Source: Pseudorasbora parva (Eukaryota; Chordata; Actinopteri; Cypriniformes; Gobionidae). From it: a stretch of DNA of 64,000 bases. The stretch covers positions 28,642,670 through 28,706,669 of the forward strand of contig NC_090185.1 of assembly GCF_024679245.1 (NCBI RefSeq). The letters run 5' to 3'. This document shows positions 55,066 to 64,000 of this stretch, piece after piece. Numbering within the stretch: position 1 is the stretch's first letter; the number at the start of each line of letters is the position of its first letter. Both the position numbers and the translations under genes were made by a program. Below the pieces are notes generated by a model. It saw nothing but the letters and a program-made list of their open reading frames with translations. It did not search any database and was not told the DNA's origin.

Positions 55066-56082
55066 ACTCCCTGGTGTTGTATGGATAATCTTTTACGTTT
55101 TTGGACTTAGGAGCGCCGTTATTCCCATTATACTACCCTTTTAAAGTCATATACACTTAGAATGGCTTGAGGGTGAGTAAATTATGGGATAATTTTCATT
55201 TTGGGGTGAACTATGCCTTTAATGTTTAGATTCCCCTACTCTGTTCCAAACAGATGTTTAGTAACAGATTGAGATAAAGACTATTTGTTCTCATCCATTC
55301 GTACTGACCGATTGTTTCCTCATTAGGAGAAGCAAATCATGCCAGCATATTTAAAAGGATTATTGTTGTTTTTTTAAACATGCTATTGTACTTCTGCATC
55401 TCCCACACTTCTTTTGTCTCTGTCTGTAGACCCGCGGTATCTCTGAGGTCTTGTCAAATGTGTCTCCAGTGAGGCTGTTTTCGCTAGTTTGCATAAACAT
55501 TTTTTATTCGCCATTGTTTGCATGAATTCCTCTAATCTGTTGTTTTGAATTTTCCTGCGAGTCTTGGATACGGTTTGATGAACAAGCACTGGCTAGGGCT
55601 TTTTCCTCTAGTAACAGAGGGTGAGGCCATTAGCAGATGAGTGCAGGCTGTTTGTGCTGGGGCTTTTTTTTTTTTTTTTTTTGAAGTGAGAGAAGGTCAC
55701 TTGGCCTAATCATTGTCCAGCAATGTCCTCTTCAACCCCACATCCCAGGCTGTAGGGTCAGACTTCAGGGCTCAAGTTCCTCTGAATGCAGAAGCAGATG
55801 GTGAAGTGGTTGCTTCATTGGAAACCAACAAAGTAAAACCAACAAGAGAAACACAAGAGGCTCAGCAGGACATACCATTATAGATCCTGTCTGTAATTTT
55901 AAATTACGTCAGTATACTTCAGACAAATTCTTGCCCTTTAAAGTATGAGTTCACCTAAAAGTGAAAATTACATCATTATTTATTCACCGTCATATCTAGA
56001 AGTCTTAGAACATATTGTATGAGTTATATAGACTACGTTTATAGTGCTTTTGCTGCTTTTATGAGTCTTGAAAGCTTCAGCT
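55066..56082. other. Intergenic with foldback MITE arms and poly-T
   Basis: A right arm (GGCTTGAGGGTGAGTAAATT ... TTTTGGGGTGAACTATGCCT) lies at about 55160-55225 and a left arm (GTATGAGTTCACCTAAAAGT ... TTATTCACCGTCATATC) at about 55944-56000. A run of about 20 T is at 55663-55682. No gene recognised. Confidence 0.55.
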
Positions 56083-56086
56083 TTAA

Positions 56087-56854
56087 AGGTCCACTTGATG
56101 AATGAAGTGCCTTGAAATGCGGAGCAGTATAAAATGTGTTTTGATGTAATTTCCTCTGAAACAGGAAGATGGGGCAGGACATATCGATCAGCTCCTTTCC
56201 TTTTTTTAAATAGCCAATAGCGTTTTGTTTATATCACAGCTCGGCCAGAGCTGTTAAACTACGTAAAGCCTCAGTTTCCTCCTAATCTCTAACAGTTTCT
56301 CCTCCTAATCTCCTCCATATCACTTTAAAATATAATTCTGTGCAGAAATCAAATGAGTCTGATATGTTTTGTGGTCCGCGGCGTCTCGCGCATATTATCA
56401 GCTCTATGCTATTGTGTCTGGACCGGAGGAGACTCTTGTGTGCTGTGGCGGCTTGCTTGACACTAATGTGAAAACAGACTTCATTCACCCCAATGGAAAG
56501 CATGTTTACACTGTCTGCTATAGTATAGCCGTATCTAGTGCACTATATTGTGCTGTTCATCATGTAGAAAATAATAAATGTGTGAACAAGTGCCCGTTTT
56601 AGCTGTTTATAATGTAGGGGGCGGGTTGCTTCAGATTCTAGAGAGCATTTGATTGGACAGAAAATCTGATGAAAAGCTAAAGTGCAGAGTGATGTCATAA
56701 AAATCATTGATCCATATTGGCGAAAGTGAGAGACTGTACGTTTTGAACTCTTATATCTTCTAAATGTGACTTCTGTCATTGTTTTGGAGCACACTAGATT
56801 ATAGATAACAGTAAGGCGAACATACTGAAAACCAAAAAACTTCCAATTTGGACT
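56087..56854. mobile_element. TTAA-flanked MITE, 768 bp
   Basis: AGGTCCACTTGATG follows TTAA (56083-56086) and CCAATTTGGACT precedes TTAA (56855-56858). The short inverted ends (AG(G)TCCA / TGGACT) and TTAA target fit piggyBac-type mobilisation. Opposed short frames inside (56282-56794) overlap on both strands and are not genes. Confidence 0.8.
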
Positions 56855-56858
56855 TTAA

Positions 56859-58435
56859 CCATATGAACTAATTGCATGGAAAATAGCAGCCAGTGCCATT
56901 CTTAAAAATGTCGCCTTCTGTGTCCCTCAGAAATTAAGTCACATCGGTTTGAAACGACAAGGAGGTGATTAAATAATGTCACAATTGCTCTTTTTATACA
57001 ATTGTCATCAAAGTTTTTATAACTTACTGTACATCTCATGTGAAACACATTTGGGAAATGGGACACTGAAGAAAGAGAGCATTTTTCCCTTCTAAATTCC
57101 TTACTCAGCTACTTACATCCTATTTTATGAGCCCTTTGAGTGATATTCCTTGTCCCCCACGTTTTTTTCTGGAGCTGAACAGAGAGTTATCTCTTCCCTA
57201 AAGGAGATGTAGAGGTTGGCATACTTGAACTCTGTGAGGTAAACTACCATCCATCCAGGCAAAGATTCCCCTCTAATTGATTTTCTCTTCAGTCGGTAAA
57301 CATGAGTTATGCATCCTTAGAGTATCGGTCCATTTTCCCAAGCTATTTCAGCGAAACATAGGCATCCGAAAGTCCAGACATCATTTTTAGGTGTTTATTT
57401 CACCATAGTAGATAACTTGGCGCTCATTCAAACGAAGGCTCCTCATTGGTCTTGTGTGTAACTGACCCATGCAGCAATAATTCCCACTCCTTCCCCTGCA
57501 TCTAAAAACAAACTGGCTCCTTTTTCCTTCCATCCAAGGCCAGATTAGTCCTCATTAATCCCTGGAGCGTGTAACTATGACAGAGATAAAGTTAGCCCTA
57601 AAATAGCTGCTAATGGTGACCTTGGCTGTGCCCATCAGGTTACTGTTTCCATGATTCGTTTCTCTGGCAGTGTTCTGGTCACAAGAGAGCTGCCTCATTT
57701 CTTGTATTGGCCACATCCTGTTTATCATGATGAGATCTTATATTGATAATCATTAGTGATCTTACTCAACTGGCCCTAGAACTGTAGGATTTGATTGTAG
57801 GATGTGGATTTTGTTGGCCTTCTCGTAAGCACATCCATGGTTCAGAGGGGGTCTCAACACATCCTTTTTTGCTGATCGGGTTATAGGAAATGGCTACCAG
57901 GGTGAGTCCCTGAGAACTAAATGTTCCCCTAGAGACATTTTCTTGGTTGCATTCACAACAGCAGTAGGAGCTCTGAAGTGATGTAAGTCGCACTTGTTGT
58001 TGGTTTCTTTTTCAAACAAAGAACACCAGAGCTTGAGCACACAGCGCTCCTATTCACCGTCTTCAATTTCATTAGTTTACTGTTTAACAGTCCTGTCAAA
58101 TGCGTTATTAGATAGAACTGTAATACCAAGAAAGTTGACAGTTTATGAAAAAGTATTAGCATTTGTTGTGTAGTAGATGCCCAATGTTGATAGCCGAGTA
58201 GCAAAACATAATCATATTTCGCTTGGCCCCTCAAAGTCACGTTGGATTTTCTCCTTGGCGTAAAGGTTGAGAGGTTCATCTATCACTGTTTTCCACGTTC
58301 ATAGAGTTTGTGGAAAATATATAGGCTTTTTTTTATGGCGGGGGGCTAATGTTTCATGTGCGTTCAGACAATCAATGTACACTTGTGCCACTGGTAGTAC
58401 TATTGTGCTGGGTTAGACCCTACTCTGAAGTAGTT
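56859..58435. other. Intergenic, mostly unique, no gene recognised
   Basis: Balanced composition with few repeats; could hold conserved non-coding DNA. Minus-strand frames at 57766-58279 lack domains. Confidence 0.4.
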
Positions 58436-58560
58436 GATAATTTAGTTCCCTAAAAGGAGTTCCTAGAACTAAAATCGTTCCCAGTTCCTGTGGCGCGAAC
58501 ATGCCAAAAAGTGGGTATTTCGCCATTAGTTCTAGGAACGAATGCCCTTTATACATTAGC
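58436..58560. repeat. Partial inverted-repeat element
   Basis: AGGAGTTCCTAGAACTAAAA and TTAGTTCTAGGAACGAATG are inverted relative to each other about 70 bp apart. Limits uncertain. Confidence 0.55.
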
Positions 58561-58567
58561 CTACATC

Positions 58568-58750
58568 ACGGGTGTCCAATTCGGTTCCTGGAGGGCCACC
58601 TTCCAGCAGAGTTTAGCCCCAGCTCTAATTAAACACACCTGAACCAGCTAATCAGGGTCTTCAGGATCACTAGAAACTTCCAGGCCAGGAAGAGTTTAGG
58701 CCAGGCCAGTTTAGCTCCAACACTATCCAAAAAAGGGTCCTCCAGAGTAA
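58568..58750. repeat. Abundant cyprinid MITE-like repeat
   Basis: GGGTGTCCAATTCGGTTCCT, GAGGGCCACCTTCCAGCAGA and AATTAAACACACCTGAACCA are hallmarks of a very common fish repeat. The right side (GTCCTCCAGAGTAAGGATTG) is the eroded inverted counterpart. Confidence 0.75.
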
Positions 58751-59890
58751 GGATTGGACTGCATAACAACATCAACGAGTATCAAGAAGAATACCGCAAA
58801 TGTGGAATTTGGAATAGGACCAAAGATGTGGACCCTTTCCCAAATTAAGCGCTAAATGTGGACTTGCATCTGTAAAATCCATGTAGGGTGTCTCATTTGT
58901 CATTTGATGGTTCAAAAAGGGTGCTCCCAATCACCCTAAACCACCCTAACAAATCCCAAATTGGTGTGTAACTTACATTAGTCTACTACCCAGCAGCCCA
59001 TGCGACAATATGTCACCAAAGCGTGGACATGGCAGGAGGCTTTAGGGTGCCCTTTGGGAGCTGTAGGTGAATGACACATTCAGTTTTGGATACGGGTGAG
59101 CAGGTCTAAGCCCGAGGTGAATTCTCCGTTTGTTTTGTGTCTTTGCCTGAATCAACAGTATGCGGGTGGGTGAGCCATCTGCTGACAGATAAACTCAACG
59201 GTGTGGAGAAGGGGGTGACAGAGGCCAGAGTGCAGGGCTAGATTGACCACTGACCCCATCCCCCTGTCTCTCTCAATCCTGACTTTCATCACAAAAATGT
59301 CCTTCTAACCCTCCCTGACCCACTGTCTCATGACAAGTGTCATTAAATCTGCAGGAATGCTCCTACTGAGAAGACGACAGGGAATAAAACTGAAAAAAGA
59401 AGGGGGGATGGAGAGGAGAAGTGGGAATGTCACAGTTCAAAACAGTTGGTAGCTGGTTTGTTGCTCATAGTTAGTTAGACCAAGGTCCCATCCAAAGTGT
59501 CACCCTCAGCATTTGCTGTTCTGCTTGAACATCACACTTAATGCCCAGTACAAGTTGTGCCATTTTAGGCTGTCCCAGACGAAAGATGGCCAATCGATTT
59601 CTGTGGTCATGGCTCCTAAACTTTGGTCCTGGATCGTAAAGTGAGAGAGGTTCAAAGACGGCCATTGTCATGATCAAAGACAGCCTGCGATAATTTTCTA
59701 ACAGTGCCAGAGATTTAGCATGATCATCTCACAGTGTGTTTACAACCTACGTCTACTGACTAGCCAATAAAATGCAACATGAAATGACGTATTTTTCGAC
59801 ATGACATGGTGCTAAAACTTAAAATTACTTCCCATAAGCTCTATTTGCAAATTGGCATGCCAAGTTGACCTCTTTTCCCTAGCCATGACC
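58751..59890. other. Intergenic, no gene recognised
   Basis: Largely unique sequence; the frame at 59471-59677 has no domain. Confidence 0.4.
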
Positions 59891-59891
59891 A

Positions 59892-61085
59892 GTGTTGGGG
59901 AAAGTTACTTTTAAAAGTAATGTTACAATATTGCGTTACTCCCTAAAAAAAGTAACCAATTACGTCAGTTACTTTTTAGGAAAGTAATGGATTACATTAC
60001 TTTTGCATTACCTTTTTTCATGTGGGCTGACATTGTTTGTTTGTTTTTTAACTCTTTGCCTGGCTTTATCTCGTCATTTATGAGAGAACGCTTCCAGCCA
60101 TTGATGAGTTTTTACGGCTTTCAGTGTTATCACTCCTATAATGTAGGGGCTCTATTATACATCTTTTGAACGAGTACAGTATCGCAGCAATAAATAGCAT
60201 ATAAATGGCCTAATGTTACTGAATTAAATGTCAACCCAGGACAAACTATAGGACTGTGCAAGCTTTGAGGGTGTTGAAGGACTCGATCAACTACATCTGT
60301 TTTGATCACCATTCTGAATCTGGTCCAGATGTAGTCCTTAATAAAAAAAGCTTTTTGCTCAATATGTTGGGGGAAAAAATGAGGCTGGAATAAAAATGTT
60401 TTTTTTTTTTTTAATTACATGTTCAGATATTCATACAACAAAATATTCTGGGGGCTTTTTATTTTTTTAAAGACTGGTGGGGAAATAATTAATAATAAAA
60501 AAAAAAACATATAAAAAAGTTCCCTTTTATGGCAAATATAGTGGCCCTTTTACACCGAAAGTAAATTTAATACGCCTCAGGCTAAAGGAAATGCATATTT
60601 ATGCCTGTACAGTACTGTACTGTAATTCTTAGCTGTGCTTCCATTCTGAATTGCAGAAGAATAGGATGCTGGTGAGGAAAGTAGAACACCCTTACCTAAG
60701 AAAAAATAAAAAAAGAAGCTAACTAAAGTTCACTAAAGTCATTTGTGCTTATTAGTATGGTTGATTTGGATCCATTGATGGTCAGCAAAGACATTGGTTA
60801 ATAAAGTGAGATTAAATACATAAAGCATGCTTGTGTTATTTGTCATATTTAATTATTACAGATTTGTGAATATTCTAAGTTTGGTTTTCACTGTTATGTC
60901 TAGAACTACATTTCCCATCCTGTTCACACAGGATGTACTTACGATTTCTCTCAACATTGGGACAGGAGAGGTGTCAGTCAATGAATGGCAAACTATTTGA
61001 AAAAGTAACTTGAATATTTTGTTGTAAAAGTAATTCGTTACTTTACTGGTTACTTGAAAAAAGTAATCTGATTACATTACGTTCA
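59892..61085. mobile_element. Probable hAT-like element with GTTACTTTT-type ends, right terminus eroded
   Basis: The left end CAGTGTTGGGGAAAGTTACT, followed by GTAATGTTACAATATTGCGT TACTCCC, is a common cyprinid terminus. The right side near 60995-61085 has related AAAGTAATTCGTTACTTTAC and GTAATCTGATTACATTACG, but the final CAACACTG is absent. Whether both sides belong to one insertion is not certain. Confidence 0.5.
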
Positions 61086-62724
61086 TAATATATTTGCTCC
61101 CTCCTCTAATTTCAATGCACATCAAAACCACAATTGCCAAAATGCGATTAATCTTGCTCTATTTGTTTCCCACTAGCGCATGCTGATGACTTTTCACAGT
61201 CTACAAACATGTCGTACCCAAGTTTATTCGATCAATGCCGTACGGTGGGATTTGTTGTAATGATCTTATTGGATTGGTGAAATTGCACGGTCTGTAGCAG
61301 GCATTAGTGCAATAACCCCATATTGACCATATGGTTGACCAACCTTCTTAATCATAAAATGGACTTGCACAAAGGCTACAATTCACATAAAGTGTGCCAT
61401 TTGGGTCCATAGATCCCTAGAAGCTTAGCCAAGGCGTTCTAGCATCTAATAAACTTGACCAAGATGGTTCACTAGGTTCATTTCAGACCTACCAACTGCT
61501 AGTCTATAGCAGATGAACCTCCTTGGCCAGATAATAGCTGTAAATGACCTACTGGAAACCTTGTACACCTAACAGAAGCTTGTGTTATCTGTATTTTCCA
61601 GGTTAAACCGGCCATTTGAGCTAATGCAATGAGGGAGTCATACCCAGAACTGAAGGAACAACTGTCTGGCGGCTATCAGCAGATGAAATAACAAGTTGAT
61701 CCTGATCAATATGAGAGAAAGTAGGAAAGAAAGAGAGAGATAGATGCCTCCCAGACCACCATGCTCTCCCAAAGCCTTTGTAAACTCTTCACAGCAGCTG
61801 TCTTCGAGATGGAGTGGCTTTTGTGTTCAGGTAAATGTTTGTTTTTTGTCACACCAACAAACACATTTGAGGGATTGTGGTTTGCTTTAACACTACCCTG
61901 ACCCCTGTCAAGATGGCTTTAACTGCCAACCCAAAGGGTGAAGGGTCTCATGGCTTTTGTATTGGATTTGCTGAAGAAGAACTCCTAGAGATCTTACTCT
62001 GCTGTTTAAATGTTCTAAGGCCATTCAAGAAGCACTTACAGAGAGCAAACAACCACAACAGGGGGTCATAGGGTCACCTAGAAGTTTGTTGGTTTTGGTG
62101 ATAAATGGATCATAATTTGGGAAATGTTTTTGCAGAGGATATAAAATATCACAAGGCAACAAAGCCAATGTGTAGATGCAATCAGACGGTCAGTTTAACT
62201 AGCAGGGAATAAACACTCCAAACTCATCTGGAGCTCAGATAACACATCATCTTAATGACTTCCTCCCAGACACATTTTACTGCCCCGAACAAGAAAAATA
62301 CTCTCAGGTAGTTGGGAGAGGGTGTGTTGGTACAGCAGTCCTGGTGTGGTGACTGAAATATAGACTCTTGTGCACACGCGCACACACACATTCCTCCACC
62401 TGGTCTCTCGGCTGTTTATTTACTCTTCCTCTTAACGAGTTTTGTGATTCATAACCCACCGCTAATGATCGTTTTGGGGGGCAAATATTTACATATGAGA
62501 CTACTGAAAAGCCATAATCGGTGCGTTACAAGAATATGAGCTTGTGTCAAACGGGTGGTCAAAGGTAAAGTGCAGGACAAGTTTAGCTACTTCTATGTAT
62601 TCAGTGTGTACAAATGAGCGAATCTGTGGGACGCCACTAAAACATTCTCAGTTGGTTGGTATAGTGGCAGCTGTTGGAATTTGTGAATTTGCTAGTTTTA
62701 AGATGTTTGTCAGATGTTTATACA
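61086..62724. other. Intergenic, no gene recognised
   Basis: Mostly unique; small frames at 61877-62071 and 62544-62789 have no support. Confidence 0.4.
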
Positions 62725-62732
62725 CAAATATG

Positions 62733-63280
62733 CAGAGCTGGGTAGATTACTTACAAATTGTAATCCGTTATGGATTCCAAATTACATGACAAAATTTTTT
62801 GTTAGTAATGTAATCCATTACATTTACACATTTTATGTAATGTAATCAGACTACTTTTAGATTACTTTTAGATTACTTTTGAGCTAACTCATTTATCATA
62901 TTGGATTGAATAGGAGTATCTTGTACAATATATAAAAATACAGAGAAGACAATGTATTTCATTCTTTGTTATTGAAAACATGAAGTGCAAGTTTACGTAA
63001 AATTTTCCCAAACGGGGGTTTATGAAGGAACGGCAGGGTTTTTAAACTAATAATATATGTTTTTTAAATTAAAATAATTTTAAAATGATAAAAAAAATCT
63101 TTAAAATATGAATGATTTACTGCCCTTGTATGAATAACATGTAATCTATAGAAAAGTAATTGATTTTGAACATTTTAAAATGAAATTTAGTCTAATTACT
63201 AAATTAAAGTACTAGAATAAAAAAAAAAAAATCTGATTATGCCATCCATGTTACATGTAATCAATTACTACCCAGAACTG
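62733..63280. mobile_element. hAT-like MITE, 548 bp, 8-bp target duplication
   Basis: The ends CAGAGCTGGGTAGATTAC and TAATTACTACCCAGAACTG are inverted repeats. The flanks CAAATATG (62725-62732) and CAGATATG (63281-63288) match at 7 of 8 positions, the hAT size. The interior is AT-rich with GATTACTTTTA reiterations. Confidence 0.88.
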
Positions 63281-64000
63281 CAGATATGATCATCAAAATG
63301 TCAGATTTTGCTAACATGCTAACAACTGATTTTTGATTTAGGTTTTATGGGTATTTTGGGCAGATATAAGCTGGTCAGGCTGTGAGAGAAACCAAACAAG
63401 CTAAAACTAACCACACTTTTTTATTTAATGTATTTAAGTTTTTGATGCCAATGTTTTATATAGACAAACATGGTGTAGATTTATACAATAATAGAGGAGT
63501 GAAACAGAGATATTTTTCATACCTGGTCACTATTAACTCTTGATTTGTTTTTCTTGTTACATTTAACTAAATCTCATTTTTTTTACCCCCCAAAAAAACA
63601 AACAACAAATTGTTAAATATATACTAGATGTTCCTAATGGAGTGGACTTAGGATATTCTGGGGACAATATTGTCCAGAACATGGCTAATGTTGACATAGC
63701 ATGAATGAAGATGTTTAGAGGTCGCTGATCCATGTGTTTACTAGAGCGACATCTTTAGTAATCTTTACTATGGAAGCAATAATAAACAGTCATGTACCAT
63801 AACAATGGATAGAGAGCTGCTATCAGACGGAGGTTTATCTCAGATCTCTGCTTTCTATCTGGCGCCAACAATCTCTGCCATCTACACAGAATGTCAGTTT
63901 TCTGTTGAGACATGGATAATTTGATTTTTCAGGCATAAAGTAACGTGTGTGTGTGTGTGTGTATAGAGGTTTAGTAAGCGCATGTGTTTATCTAAAAATG
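63281..64000. other. Intergenic to the right edge; (GT)n at 63939-63961
   Basis: No gene recognised. A short GT microsatellite lies near the right end. Confidence 0.5.

Overview
The window is vertebrate nuclear DNA, almost certainly from a cyprinid (carp/minnow/zebrafish-type) fish. The evidence is a split teleost chemokine gene with GT-AG introns, a very low density of coding sequence, long microsatellites, and many Tc1/mariner, hAT-like and TTAA-target non-autonomous DNA transposons typical of cyprinid genomes. Nothing looks bacterial, organellar or viral, and I see no tRNA, rRNA or CRISPR array. The one gene recognised with confidence is cxcl12b (SDF-1-type chemokine ligand of Cxcr4/Ackr3). 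It lies on the minus strand in four coding exons: 40115-40049, 36762-36645, 34340-34257 and 31227-31197. Joined, these give exactly 300 nt (99 codons plus stop) with intact splice sites and all four chemokine cysteines. A second, isolated exon-like block on the plus strand (11395-11553) has good splice signals and an open 53-codon frame, but I cannot name its gene. || Layout. 1-220: degenerate CTAT/GTCT repeat. 1366-3190: CATC-rich satellite with a higher-order duplication of about 765 bp. 3.2-12.9 kb: intergenic DNA with Tc1 copies at 5535-6597, 8244-9814 and 9817-10473, plus the orphan exon. 12.9-14.9 kb: a dispersed repeat and two adjacent TTAA-flanked MITEs, one with a large internal palindrome. 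16.3-17.1 kb: truncated Tc1. 17.7-19.2 kb: degenerate tandem repeats. 22.9-24.7 kb: a three-level nest of MITEs. 26.6-30.8 kb: dispersed repeats downstream of cxcl12b. 31.2-40.1 kb: cxcl12b, whose introns carry MITEs, a long TATC microsatellite and two homeodomain-site-rich blocks that are candidate enhancers. 40.7-41.6 kb: a Tc1 transposase broken by a single in-frame stop. 44.8-49.4 kb: a Tc1 element split by two other transposons. 51.2-53.3 kb: two more Tc1 copies. 53.3-64 kb: gene-free DNA with foldback, TTAA and hAT-type MITEs. || The main biology is developmental chemokine signalling from cxcl12b, embedded in a mosaic of nested class II elements whose order of insertion can be read directly from interrupted copies and target-site duplications. 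I did not find a new multi-gene system. The most useful leads are the unidentified exon, the candidate intronic regulatory blocks, the nested transposon stratigraphy and the recurrence of TTAA-flanked families.
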